Notes under the pieces: model-generated
The model's input: only the letters and a program-made list of their open reading frames with translations
The model's database searches: none
Told to the model about the DNA's origin: nothing
NCBI GenBank assembly: GCA_963757185.1
Contig: CAVWQI010000010.1
Coordinates: 1 to 64,000 of the forward strand
Source: JAQBQB01 sp963757185
GTDB taxonomy: Bacteria; Gemmatimonadota; Gemmatimonadetes; Gemmatimonadales; Gemmatimonadaceae
DNA length: 64,000 bases
Direction: 5' to 3'
Shown: positions 18,843 to 27,814 of the stretch, piece by piece
Position numbering within the stretch: the first letter of the stretch is position 1
Layout: each line of letters starts with the position of its first letter
Position numbers and translations under genes: made by a program

Positions 18843-20891
18843 ATGCGCAATCCCTTCGGAAAACCCAACGGCACGGCGAACGGCAACTCGTACTTGTACG
18901 CCGAAGCGGGTCAGATCGCAACCGCCGCCAATACCCTCGCGGCGAACTACACCACGATCAACAGCGGCGCCGAAGCGCAAGCGCTCGCGCTCGAGAACGC
19001 GGTCACGTCGACCACCGAGCTCACGGCGTCTCTGTCGCGAACGGCATCGCAGGCCGAGTCGGTGTCGGCGTCGGGCGAGGAGCTCATGTCGTCGGTCAAC
19101 GAGCTCGCGGCGTCCATCGAGCAGATCACGGTCGGGAGCACGAGCCTCGCGACGGCGATCACCGAGACGGCGGCGTCGATCGAGGAGACCGGCAAGTCGA
19201 TCGCATCGGTCTCCAACATGACGCGCGACCTCACGAATACGTCGACCGAGGTCGCGAACGGCATGACGGAGATGGCCGCCTCGGTTCAAGGCGTGGCGAA
19301 GGAGGGCGACTCCCTCGCGGCATCCGTGGTCGAAGTCGCGGCCGCTTCGGAAGAGATGGCCCGTTCGATCGATGCGGTGCGCGGCAACGCGGACGATTTG
19401 GCGGCGGCCGCCGAGCAGACCTCGAAGTCGATCAACACGATGGCCACGTCGATCGAGCAGGTCGGCGCGAGTGCCGAAAACATCGCCGGTTTGATCGAGG
19501 AGGTTTCGACGTCGATCGAGGAGACGGCGCGCTCCGTCAGCTCCGTGGCGCAAAATGCGGCCACCATCACGCAGGCCGTGGACAGCGCCGCGACCAGCGC
19601 GGTGCAGCTCGACCGCTCGATCCGCGGCGTATCCGTCATCATCGGCGAAGCGAGCGACATCGCTCAGCGGGTGACCCGCGAAGCGGAGGAAGGCGGCCAG
19701 GCGGTCGACCGTTCGATTGACGGCCTGGCGCGCGTGCGCGAATCGATGACACAGTCGGCGCTGGCCGTCCGTGAGGTCGGCAAGAAGACGGAGGACATCA
19801 CCTCCATCGTTGCCACGATCAACCTGATCGCGGAACGGACCAACCTGCTCTCGCTCAACGCATCGATCGAAGCGGCGCGCGCCGGCGAAGCGGGTCGAGG
19901 ATTCGCGGTGGTCGCCGAGGAGATCCGCAACCTGGCGGACCGCTCGGCAAAAGCCACGGCGGACATCGCGGCGATCATCAAGGGGCTCGAGCGCGTCGTG
20001 CAGGAAGCGCTCGAAACCACGAATCAGGCGCAGCGGGTCGCCGAAGAGAGCGGACGCCTCGCCTCGGACGGCGCCGCGGGGCTTCGCCGCATTCTCAGCG
20101 GCGTGGCTCAAAGCTCGGCGAAGGTTCAGCAAATCGCCGCGGCGAGCAACGAGCAGCTCAACGCGGGCGAAAACGTCGCGCAAGTGATCGGCTCCGCGGC
20201 CCAACAGGCGAGACACGTCGCCGCGGCGACGGTCGAGCAGTCCGCCACGCTTCAGGGCATCGTCCGCTCGACGGTCAAAATGCGGAGCGTGGCGCAAGAG
20301 GTGAATCAGGCGATGCGCCAGCAGACGCAGTCGTCACGAGAAATCATCAAGGCGGGAGAGCAGGGCGCCGCGCTCGCGGCGCAGGTGCGCCGCGCCATGA
20401 ACGAACAGGCCACGTCGAGCGCTCAGATCACCACCGCGATCGATTCGGTGCGCCGGGGCGCAGTGGGTACGGCGCGCGCGCTCAGCGAGCAGGCGACCGC
20501 CGTCGCCCAAGCATCGACCGATATCGAGAGACTGAACAAGGTGATCGCCAGCGTGAACGGCGCCATGGTCGAGCAAACCGCCGCGATGGCACAGGTGACT
20601 TCGGCGACCGAAACGATTCGGCGGCAGACCGACCAAACGAGCAAGGGGATGGCCGAACAGTCGCGCGCCGCGGCCGACATCACCACGGCGACGCGAAACG
20701 TCGTGCAGCTGATGGCGTTGATCACACGCGCGAACAAGGATCAGGCGGAGGCCGTCGCTTCGGTGGCCAAGGTACTTGGCGAAGGGCAACGCGTCGGTGC
20801 GACGACGGTTCAAGGAGTGCGCGATTCAATGGCGCTCACACGCCAACTCGCCGAGCGCGCGCGTCAGTTCGGTCAGACGACGCCCGCGTGA
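18843..20891 (+). CDS. Soluble methyl-accepting chemotaxis protein, no TM or ligand domain
   Basis: Receptor of 682 aa built almost wholly of coiled coil. No signal sequence, TM segment, HAMP or recognisable sensory domain is present; after about 45 polar residues the heptads start. The signalling tip is at about residues 325-380 (INLIAERTNLLSLNASIEA, GEAGRGFAVVAEEIRNLADR), near the middle, so two arms of roughly 280 residues fold back as one very long antiparallel hairpin. The N-terminal arm repeats an ASIEQ / ATSIEQV-like pattern. Topology is like cytosolic receptors such as FrzCD. A GAGGAT site lies 7 bases before the ATG. It presumably senses through a partner; the PAS-HEAT protein encoded next is a candidate. 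Confidence 0.9.
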   Translation: MRNPFGKPNGTANGNSYLYAEAGQIATAANTLAANYTTINSGAEAQALALENAVTSTTELTASLSRTASQAESVSASGEELMSSVNELAASIEQITVGSTSLATAITETAASIEETGKSIASVSNMTRDLTNTSTEVANGMTEMAASVQGVAKEGDSLAASVVEVAAASEEMARSIDAVRGNADDLAAAAEQTSKSINTMATSIEQVGASAENIAGLIEEVSTSIEETARSVSSVAQNAATITQAVDSAATSAVQLDRSIRGVSVIIGEASDIAQRVTREAEEGGQAVDRSIDGLARVRESMTQSALAVREVGKKTEDITSIVATINLIAERTNLLSLNASIEAARAGEAGRGFAVVAEEIRNLADRSAKATADIAAIIKGLERVVQEALETTNQAQRVAEESGRLASDGAAGLRRILSGVAQSSAKVQQIAAASNEQLNAGENVAQVIGSAAQQARHVAAATVEQSATLQGIVRSTVKMRSVAQEVNQAMRQQTQSSREIIKAGEQGAALAAQVRRAMNEQATSSAQITTAIDSVRRGAVGTARALSEQATAVAQASTDIERLNKVIASVNGAMVEQTAAMAQVTSATETIRRQTDQTSKGMAEQSRAAADITTATRNVVQLMALITRANKDQAEAVASVAKVLGEGQRVGATTVQGVRDSMALTRQLAERARQFGQTTPA

Positions 20892-20898
20892 GATCTCT

Positions 20899-23613
20899 GT
20901 GAATCGCCGTGGCCGGGTAGGAGTTTTCACGACGGACGTAGGTCTCGTCGTGCAGTCGTGGGATGCGTGGATGGCGGACGCCACGGGGCTGTCCGAGTCC
21001 GTGGCGTGCGGCGAACCGCTCGACCGCCTCGTGCCGGACATCGCCCGCCGCGGCCTGATCTCCAGGCTGCGCCGCGTCGCCGATGGTCTCGGCGTCGAAG
21101 TGCTCGCGCCGGCGTTTCATAAGTACTTGATTCCGTGCCCGCCGCGCGACCCGACGTCTCGTTTCGAGCGCATGCGGCAGCACGTCACCATCGCGCCGCT
21201 GCGCGATCGGAACGGCATTGCCGGTTTGGTCGTGACGATCGAAGACGTCACGGCGCGATTCGATCGCGACCTCCGTCTCGCCGCGGATCTGGACAGCCAC
21301 GACGAGGCGATCCGCCTCCGCGCCGCCGAGACGCTCGCCGCGGGCGGAGAGTCGCCGTCATTGCTCGCCGACGCCCTCGCCGACGAAAGTTGGCGCGTGC
21401 GACGTGTCGCCGCGAATGGCATGGCAGCGAGCGGCGGGCGAGAGGTCGTCGAAAAGCTCGTCGAGGCGCTCCGCGAGCACCACCGCGATCCAGCCTTGCT
21501 CAGCGCCGTCCTGACCGCGCTCTCGAAGACGCGCGAGGACGTCGTGATGACCGTCGCGGGGCTTCTCGAAGACCCGGACACCGAGGTGCGAACGTACTCC
21601 GCGTTGGCGCTCGGCATCATGGACGACCCGCGTTCCGTCCCCGCGCTGATCGCGCGGCTGGATGACACGGATGTGAACGTCCGCTTCCATGCCATCGAAG
21701 CGCTGGGCCGAATCCGTGACCCGGACGCTGTCGACGCTCTCATGGAGATCGCCGCGTCGCGGGACTTCTTCCTCTCGTTCGCGGCGCTCGATGCACTCGC
21801 CGCGATCGGCGATTCGTCCGTCGTTCCACATTTGCTCGAACTGCTCGACGACGAGATGCTCCTCGTGGCGATCGTCGGTTGTCTGGGAGCGCTGGCCACC
21901 GAAGAAGCCGTGGGACCATTGGTGCGTTTGCTGCTCAGGCCGCGTGCACCGCTGGCCGCGATCTCAAGCGCACTCGCCGCGATCGCCGACCGCGTGCAAA
22001 CGCAGATCGGCGAAGGCTCGGTTGTCGCCGATCTCACGCGGCGTGTCGTGACGAGCGCTGCTCTGAACTCGCTCGTCGATGCGGCGCGAAGAGCGAGCGA
22101 CGACGAGCTCCCGGGCCTGCTCGTCGTGCTATCCTGGCTTCCCTTCGACGAGATCGATGAAACGTTGGCTGGCTTTCTCGTGCACCCGGCGGTGCGCCAG
22201 ACGGCGGCCGAGCTCCTGTCGACGCGCGGAGCCGCCGCGGCGCGGCACATCGAACGGGTTGCGGACGGCCAGGCTGAAGACACACGCCGGCTCGCGGCGC
22301 GCGCCCTCGGGGCAATCGGCAACCGCGAATCGGTCGCGACCCTCGTGCGATGGCTGGACGGAGAGCGCGACGTGGTCATCGCCGCCGCCGCCGCCCTCGG
22401 AGCAATCGGAGACCGTCGGGCTTTCGAGCCGCTCTTCGCGTTGTTCGACCACCCCGAGGCATCGATCCGTCAGTCAGCTGTTGCGGCGCTCGACTCGATC
22501 GGCCATCCGCGCATGGAAGAAGCGATCGCTGGAGGCTTGAAGAGCGATTCACCGCGCGTCCGCGAATCCGCCGCCCGCGTGGCCGGGTACTTCGGCTACG
22601 GGTCGTGCCTCCGGCGGCTCGTCGACTTGTGCGACGACGAGGTCGCGCTCGTGCGCCGCGCTGCCGTCGAGCACCTGGCGAGCTTCGAGGAAGCTCAGGC
22701 CTGGTCGAAGATTCGCGAGGTACTCTCCTCGGACTCGGACGCGACCGTTCGGGCGGCTGCCGCGAGAGCGACCGGCCTATGGACCTCGCCCAGTGCCGTC
22801 GTGGCTCTCGTCGAGGCGACACGCGACGACAACCTGTGGGTGCGGTATTTCGCCGTGCGCGCGATGGCCAATATCGGGACCACGCACGCCGACGCGCTGG
22901 CGCGATTCGCCGAGTGCGCGATGCGTGATACGGCCCCACCGGTGCGGATCGCGGCGATCGAAGCGCTCGTCGCGGCTCGGTCGGAGAGCATGCTTGGGGT
23001 ATTGCTGCCACTCGTTCGTGACCCCGAGGTCGACGTCGCGTGTGCCGCCGCCGTAGCGCTGGGCTCGTTCGCGGGCTCCGACAGCGATGCGGCGCTGCGG
23101 TCCGTGCTCGAAAGCTCCGACGCGCGACTGCAGCACGCGGCGCTCGACGCCATCGGACGGCGCAGCGTCGACGCCGCCAGACAAGTCGTGGACCTGGCGA
23201 GAGCGACGCGTGATGACGCGGTTCGCGAGCATGCCGTTCGGACACTTGGCCTGATCGGCGGTACGCCCGGCGCGTCGGGACTGCTCGAGCTGTCGGCCGA
23301 CCGAGGCATGCGCGAGCTGGTCGCTGCGGCGCTCGCGAGTTTCGATGCGGCGGACACCGCGGCACTTGCCGGGCCGTTGGAGCTGGCTGAGGAGAGCCGC
23401 CGTCGCTTCGTCGTCGAGGCGCTTTCCCGGATGCGAAATCCACGGGTAAGTGTCTTGCTCCGCACGGCCCTCGACGATTCATCGCCCAGCGTCCGCGCGG
23501 CGGCCGCGCGTGCGCTCGCTCGTCTGGATCTCCGCGATGCGCGCGGCCGATTCACGGGAGACCGGATAGACCATACGTCCCATGTGCGGGCCGACGTTCC
23601 GGCGATAAGCTGA
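20899..23613 (+). CDS. PAS domain fused to a long HEAT-repeat array
   Basis: Predicted cytosolic protein, 904 aa. The GTG at 20899, 7 bases after the MCP stop, is chosen because an upstream in-frame codon (20776) would overlap the MCP gene by over 100 bases. Residues 1-115 are a PAS domain (VGVFTTDVGLVVQSWDAWM, then ERMRQHVTIAPL and VVTIEDVTARF). Residues about 125-885 are some twenty or more HEAT / PBS-lyase-like helical pairs, for example DTEVRTYSALALGIMDDPRS and SVRAAAARALARLDLRD. No catalytic motif is seen. Such arrays are protein-binding scaffolds; between an MCP and CheR it probably couples a PAS signal to receptor or methylation enzymes. Its PAS is related to that of the kinase at 26599. 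TGATG junction to cheR. Confidence 0.85.
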   Translation: MNRRGRVGVFTTDVGLVVQSWDAWMADATGLSESVACGEPLDRLVPDIARRGLISRLRRVADGLGVEVLAPAFHKYLIPCPPRDPTSRFERMRQHVTIAPLRDRNGIAGLVVTIEDVTARFDRDLRLAADLDSHDEAIRLRAAETLAAGGESPSLLADALADESWRVRRVAANGMAASGGREVVEKLVEALREHHRDPALLSAVLTALSKTREDVVMTVAGLLEDPDTEVRTYSALALGIMDDPRSVPALIARLDDTDVNVRFHAIEALGRIRDPDAVDALMEIAASRDFFLSFAALDALAAIGDSSVVPHLLELLDDEMLLVAIVGCLGALATEEAVGPLVRLLLRPRAPLAAISSALAAIADRVQTQIGEGSVVADLTRRVVTSAALNSLVDAARRASDDELPGLLVVLSWLPFDEIDETLAGFLVHPAVRQTAAELLSTRGAAAARHIERVADGQAEDTRRLAARALGAIGNRESVATLVRWLDGERDVVIAAAAALGAIGDRRAFEPLFALFDHPEASIRQSAVAALDSIGHPRMEEAIAGGLKSDSPRVRESAARVAGYFGYGSCLRRLVDLCDDEVALVRRAAVEHLASFEEAQAWSKIREVLSSDSDATVRAAAARATGLWTSPSAVVALVEATRDDNLWVRYFAVRAMANIGTTHADALARFAECAMRDTAPPVRIAAIEALVAARSESMLGVLLPLVRDPEVDVACAAAVALGSFAGSDSDAALRSVLESSDARLQHAALDAIGRRSVDAARQVVDLARATRDDAVREHAVRTLGLIGGTPGASGLLELSADRGMRELVAAALASFDAADTAALAGPLELAEESRRRFVVEALSRMRNPRVSVLLRTALDDSSPSVRAAAARALARLDLRDARGRFTGDRIDHTSHVRADVPAIS

Positions 23614-24572
23614 TGGCCGGCAGCCACGCGGGGAACGGACTTCCGTTCGGGTCCGAAAACGTATTCGTACTCTCCGACAGCGCGTTCATCCTCCTGCGCG
23701 ATCTCATCGTGGAGCGCACCGGAGTGTTGTTCGACGATTCGAAGCGCGGCACGCTGGCCGACAAGGTGTCGGATCTCGTCGCGGCGAACGGTCTCACGTC
23801 GTTTCTCGACTACTACTATCTGCTTCGGTACGACGCGGCGGCGGACACGCACTGGCTGGCGCTGATGGATCGGCTGGCCGTTCCGGAGACGTATTTCTGG
23901 CGCCAGTCGGAGCAGATCGATGCGCTCGCGAACATCGTCGCACCCGCGCACTACGCCGCCTACCCCGGTCGTCCGCTTCGAATCTGGAGCGCCGCGTGCT
24001 GCACCGGTGAGGAACCGATCAGCCTCGCCATCGCGCTCGCCGAGAACGGCATCCTCGGGACGCGACCTGTGCAGATCGCCGCGACGGATGGGAGTCCCGC
24101 GATGATCGAGCGCGCGCGACGCGCCGTTTACGGTGAACGCGCGTTGCGTCAGCTACCGGCACATCTCAAGTCCAGGTATTTCGTGGAACAAGGGGATGGG
24201 TACTGGCGCCCGATCAACGCGGTGCGCGACGTCATTCGATGGGGCGTGGCGAATCTCGCTCGCGACGCGGACGTGCGTGAGTTCGCGTCGTGCGACGTCA
24301 TCTTCTGCCGCAACGTCTTCATCTACTTCTCCGACGCCGCAATTCGATCGACCGTGCGCATGTTCTCCGAGTGCATGTCGCCCGACGGCTATGTGTTTCT
24401 TGGCGCGTCGGAGTCGCTGACCCGGTTGAACGTCGATCTGGAGCTCGCCGAAATCGGGAAGGGGTTCGCGTACGTGCGTCTGGGTCGAAGAGAGGTCGTC
24501 GAACGAAACGGCGTGAGACAGTCGGCCCTGCGTCGCGGCGAGGTCCTGGCCGAACAAAATGGAGCGGGATGA
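23613..24572 (+). CDS. cheR: CheR chemoreceptor methyltransferase
   Basis: SAM-dependent glutamate methyltransferase, 319 aa. The N-terminal helical CheR domain (LRDLIVERTGVLFDDSKR, then AVPETYFWR) precedes the Rossmann-like domain with SAM motif IWSAACCTGEEPISLA, ATDGSPAMIERAR and the CDVIFCRNVFIYF segment. No TPR or C-terminal pentapeptide-binding extension. It should methylate the MCP encoded two genes upstream, opposed by CheB. Starts in a TGATG overlap with the HEAT gene and overlaps cheB by ATGA. Confidence 0.94.
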   Translation: MAGSHAGNGLPFGSENVFVLSDSAFILLRDLIVERTGVLFDDSKRGTLADKVSDLVAANGLTSFLDYYYLLRYDAAADTHWLALMDRLAVPETYFWRQSEQIDALANIVAPAHYAAYPGRPLRIWSAACCTGEEPISLAIALAENGILGTRPVQIAATDGSPAMIERARRAVYGERALRQLPAHLKSRYFVEQGDGYWRPINAVRDVIRWGVANLARDADVREFASCDVIFCRNVFIYFSDAAIRSTVRMFSECMSPDGYVFLGASESLTRLNVDLELAEIGKGFAYVRLGRREVVERNGVRQSALRRGEVLAEQNGAG

Positions 24573-25624
24573 CCGATCTCATTCGGGTGCTCGTCGTCGA
24601 TGACTCCGCGTTCATCCGGAAGGTGATGACGCGGGTGCTCACGCGCAGTCCGTTCGTCGAGGTCGTGGGCGGCGCGCGCGACGGAGAGGAGGCCCTGGAG
24701 ATGGTCGGGCGCCTTCGGCCGGACGTCGTGACGCTCGATCTCGTGATGCCGGGCATCGATGGGCTGGAGTTTCTACGGAGGCAGATGGCGATTCGGCCCG
24801 TCCCCGTCATCGTCTGCAGCATCAGCCATCATTCCGGTGCCGCGGCGCTCGAAGCGCTCGACCTGGGCGCGGTGGATTTCGTCCAAAAACCAACCGCGCT
24901 GGCGACCGACCGGGTATTCGAGATCGCTGACGAGATCGTGGCGAAGGTAAAGGCCGCGGCAGCCGGAGGATTGAAAATTCACGTGCCCGAGCCCGTCGGC
25001 CCGGCCTCGGCTTCGGCCATCATCCCGCGCGCCGGCGCTATGGTGTCGGGGGACCGAGCCGACATCGTGGTCATCGGCATCTCGACCGGCGGCCCGCAGG
25101 CACTTCGGCAGGTGATTCCGCGCCTACCGGCCGACTTTCCCATCCCGGTGGCTGTCGTGCTCCACATGCCGATCGGCTATACGGCGATGTACGCCCAGCG
25201 CCTCGACGACATCTCCGCGATCGACGTGGTCGAGGCCAAGGAGGGCGACGTGGTTCGGCCGGGGGCCATGTTTCTGGCGCCCGCGGGGCACCATCTTTCC
25301 CTGCGGCGGGACGAGGGCGGCGCGGTGCGTGCTCATCTCGATACGCATCCGACCGAGACGCTTCACCGGCCGTCGGCAGACGTGCTGTTTCGATCGGCCG
25401 CCGAGGTTTACGGGTCGCGAGTCCTCGGCATCGTCATGACGGGCATGGGAAACGACGGTCTTGTGGGGGCGACACACATCAAGGCGAGAGGCGGTCGAAT
25501 CGTGACTGAAGCGGAGTCGTCGTGCGTCGTGTACGGAATGCCGCGGGCGGTCGTCGAAGCGAGCATCAGCGACCGCGTCGTCCCGCTCGACGAGATGGCA
25601 TCCACCATCCTGGAACTCATCTGA
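24569..25624 (+). CDS. cheB: CheB methylesterase/response regulator
   Basis: Receptor-glutamate methylesterase of 351 aa. The receiver (1-120) has VVDDSAFIRK, phospho-Asp in TLDLVMPGIDG and Lys in FVQKP. The catalytic domain (about 160-351) shows the Ser-His-Asp triad in GISTGGPQA, VVLHMPIGYT and MTGMGNDG. The ATG at 24569 overlaps the cheR TGA; a longer in-frame reading back to 24290 lies inside cheR and is rejected. Phosphorylation by CheA should activate it. Confidence 0.94.
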   Translation: MTDLIRVLVVDDSAFIRKVMTRVLTRSPFVEVVGGARDGEEALEMVGRLRPDVVTLDLVMPGIDGLEFLRRQMAIRPVPVIVCSISHHSGAAALEALDLGAVDFVQKPTALATDRVFEIADEIVAKVKAAAAGGLKIHVPEPVGPASASAIIPRAGAMVSGDRADIVVIGISTGGPQALRQVIPRLPADFPIPVAVVLHMPIGYTAMYAQRLDDISAIDVVEAKEGDVVRPGAMFLAPAGHHLSLRRDEGGAVRAHLDTHPTETLHRPSADVLFRSAAEVYGSRVLGIVMTGMGNDGLVGATHIKARGGRIVTEAESSCVVYGMPRAVVEASISDRVVPLDEMASTILELI

Positions 25625-25625
25625 C

Positions 25626-25991
25626 ATGGCGACAATCATGATCGTCGATGATTCGGCGTACGCCCGGCGAGTGCACCGCGCGATTCTAGAGGCCGCGGGG
25701 CACGCGGTGATCGAGGCGAGCTCGGGCACGGAGGCCATCGAGAAATTCTCATTGGACCGGCCGGACCTCGTCTTGCTCGACCTGTCGATGGAGGACCTCG
25801 ACGGCCTCGAAGTTCTGCGCACGTTGCGCGCGCTCGATAGCCAGGCGCGCGTGATCGTGGTGAGCGCCAACGTTCAGCGGTCGACCGAGCAGGCGGTGGC
25901 GGAGGGCGGGGCGAACCGGTTTCTGCACAAGCCGGCGAACGCTCAGGAGCTGGTGGCCGCGGTCGACGCACTCGTCGGACAGCAGACATGA
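25626..25991 (+). CDS. cheY: Second CheY-type response regulator
   Basis: Receiver-only protein, 121 aa, with IVDDSAYARRV, phospho-Asp in LLDLSMEDLDG, a Ser switch in VVSANVQ and Lys in LHKPA. The Pro after the 'M' of the usual MP motif is Glu here. It follows cheB by 1 base and overlaps the CheC phosphatase gene by ATGA, so it may be the receiver most directly paired with that phosphatase, or a phosphate sink for the first CheY. Confidence 0.9.
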   Translation: MATIMIVDDSAYARRVHRAILEAAGHAVIEASSGTEAIEKFSLDRPDLVLLDLSMEDLDGLEVLRTLRALDSQARVIVVSANVQRSTEQAVAEGGANRFLHKPANAQELVAAVDALVGQQT

Positions 25992-26602
25992 CGCTACCCG
26001 CATTCGAAGCCGACGCCCTCGCCGAGCTCTTCAACGTCGGTCTGCACCGCGCGGCCGCCTCGCTGTCCGAGATTACTGGCCAGCGAATCCTCGTCGACAT
26101 GCCACGGTTGGTGATCTGCGAGGTCGCCGAGGTCGAGCCGCGTCTCGTGGACCTCGTCAGCGCGGAGATCGCGACGGTCCATCAGGTGTTCGGCGGCGCG
26201 GTTGCCGGTGACGCCGTGTTGCTCATCGAGCACGAAAAGGCCGCGGCTCTGGCCAAGCTCATGACGTCCGGCGAGGCGGGGGCGGGGGGGCGGTTGGATC
26301 AATCCGCGAAGGAAGTCCTCGTCGAAATCGGCAACATCGTGCTCGGCGCCTGTCTGAGCGGGTTCGGCGACATGCTGCAGACGCCCGTGTCGTTCTCTGT
26401 GCCGCGGATTCACGTGGAATCGCTCGGCACCATTCTCGGTTCACTGCGCGTGGACACCGGCGACCCTCAGTTCGCCGTGATCGTCGCGACGCGGTTTCGC
26501 CTGAGCGAGCTGGCGGTGGACGGATACCTCATCGTCGTGCTGGGCGCAAAGTCACTGGCGCGCATCTCTCAAGGGCTCAGGGAGCGGATTCCGCAGCGAT
26601 GA
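25988..26602 (+). CDS. cheC: CheC-family CheY-P phosphatase
   Basis: Protein of 204 aa with two copies of the CheC/CheX/FliY active-site helix: DALAELFNVGLHRAA (Glu and Asn conserved) and AKEVLVEIGNIVLGA (Glu and Asn conserved). Two intact sites match classical CheC, which dephosphorylates CheY-P and in known systems also binds CheD; no cheD is in the window. The run of G near 26281-26291 keeps the frame. The last codons overlap the histidine kinase start (ATGA). Confidence 0.88.
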   Translation: MTLPAFEADALAELFNVGLHRAAASLSEITGQRILVDMPRLVICEVAEVEPRLVDLVSAEIATVHQVFGGAVAGDAVLLIEHEKAAALAKLMTSGEAGAGGRLDQSAKEVLVEIGNIVLGACLSGFGDMLQTPVSFSVPRIHVESLGTILGSLRVDTGDPQFAVIVATRFRLSELAVDGYLIVVLGAKSLARISQGLRERIPQR

Positions 26603-27738
26603 GCGACGTCCTGGCTCCGCTTTCCGTCGCACAGGTCGATGTCATCGCTCAGATCGGCAGTCTGTTGAACGTCGGTGTGCTGACGGTGGATGAGCATTTG
26701 GTGATCACCGGCTGGAACGATTGGCTGGCACAAGCCACCGGCCTGCCGGCCGCGTCGGTCGTCGGACGCCCGCTCGACGAGGTCGAACCGAGTCTGCGCC
26801 CGGCCGCGCGCGCGGCCGTTCAACGCGCCGTGAGCGGGTCGGTCGCGGTCATGTCGCAGGGGTTGCACGGATGCCTGATCACCGCGCCGGCCCCGCAGGG
26901 CTACGAGACCGTCGGCCGCATGCAGCAGAGCGTGCGCATTCTGCCGCTGGTCGACGCGTCGGGAAACAGCGCAGGCGCGGCGGCCCTCATCGAAGACGTC
27001 ACCGAGCGCGTGGCGCGCGAGGAGGAGTTGCGCGCGGCGATGGAGGAAGCGCAGCTGGCGAATCAGGCCAAGTCCGCTTTCCTGGCGTCGATGAGCCACG
27101 AGCTTCGCACGCCGATCGGCGCCGTGTCGGGCTATGCGGATCTCATCGCCGAAGGCATCGCCGGCCCGGTCTCCGAACCGCAGCGCGGGTACTTGGGGCG
27201 GATCAAGAGTGTGGCGGCACATCTCCTCAACGTCGTCGACGAGATCCTGACCTTCGCTCGGTTGAACGCACGCCGCGAAGAGGTCCGCGTCAGCGCCACG
27301 GATGCGTGTGTGCTCGCCCGCGAGGCTCTCGCCGGCGTCGAGCCACTCGCGACCAAGAAAGGGTTGTGCATCCGATTCACGGGATCGCCGGAATCAATCC
27401 CGATGGAGAGCGACTCGGTCAAGATACGGCAGATCCTGATCAACCTTCTCGGGAACGCGATCAAATTCACCGAGAGGGGCTCGGTCGAGCTCGCGGTGGT
27501 CGCCACGGAGACAACCGTATCCTTCGACGTCGTCGACACGGGACCGGGCATCGCGGCGGACGACGTCGAGCGCATCTTCGATCCGTTCACGCAGATCGAG
27601 GCCGGCAACCTGAAGCGACACGGCACGGGGCTGGGTCTCTCGGTGAGCCTCGAGTTGGCCCGGTTGCTCGGCGGCGACATCACCGTGGCGAGCGAAGTCG
27701 GCGTCGGGTCCAGATTCACGACGACTATTCCGCGCTAA
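26599..27738 (+). CDS. PAS-domain histidine kinase closing the chemosensory operon
   Basis: Cytosolic kinase, 379 aa, no TM. The PAS domain (about 20-140: VGVLTVDEHLVITGWNDWL, GRMQQSVRILPLVD, AALIEDVTERV) is closely similar to the PAS of the HEAT protein at 20899. A short coiled coil leads to HisKA with phospho-His in MSHELRTPIGAVSGYADL and HATPase with N-box QILINLLGNAIKFTE, DTGPGI and GTGLGLSVSLELA. No receiver follows; its partner may be one of the two CheY-type proteins. As the last gene, it adds a second phosphate input to the pathway. Confidence 0.92.
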   Translation: MSDVLAPLSVAQVDVIAQIGSLLNVGVLTVDEHLVITGWNDWLAQATGLPAASVVGRPLDEVEPSLRPAARAAVQRAVSGSVAVMSQGLHGCLITAPAPQGYETVGRMQQSVRILPLVDASGNSAGAAALIEDVTERVAREEELRAAMEEAQLANQAKSAFLASMSHELRTPIGAVSGYADLIAEGIAGPVSEPQRGYLGRIKSVAAHLLNVVDEILTFARLNARREEVRVSATDACVLAREALAGVEPLATKKGLCIRFTGSPESIPMESDSVKIRQILINLLGNAIKFTERGSVELAVVATETTVSFDVVDTGPGIAADDVERIFDPFTQIEAGNLKRHGTGLGLSVSLELARLLGGDITVASEVGVGSRFTTTIPR

Positions 27739-27763
27739 CGCGGCCTTGACGCGGCGGGGAAGA

Positions 27764-27798
27764 GTAGACAGTCTACGTAGGGTAAGTAGAGCGTCTAC
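27764..27798. promoter_or_regulatory. Tandem dyads, candidate PadR operator
   Basis: GTAGAC-A-GTCTAC (27764-27776) is a perfect dyad with 6-bp arms, and GTAGA-GCG-TCTAC (27786-27798) has perfect 5-bp arms. Their centres are 22 bases apart, about two helical turns, so two dimers would bind the same face. The pair ends 16 bases before the padR ATG at 27815. TCTAC...GTAGA also pairs across the two dyads. Confidence 0.65.
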
Positions 27799-27814
27799 CT
27801 AACTTCGCCCTGTC

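Noticed and set aside
17895..20297. 800-codon open frame on the minus strand opposite cheA, cheW and the MCP gene
   Set aside because: Arg/His/Asp-rich shadow typical of GC-rich antisense frames. It has no domain, and the plus strand is fully explained by the MCP.
26278..26295. G-rich run within cheC as a possible frameshift site
   Set aside because: The frame and both CheC active-site helices are intact on either side.
27730..27743. CCGCG-CTAA-CGCGG hairpin as terminator of the chemosensory operon
   Set aside because: The stem is only 5 bp, the kinase stop codon lies in the loop and no U-tract follows, so support is too weak.
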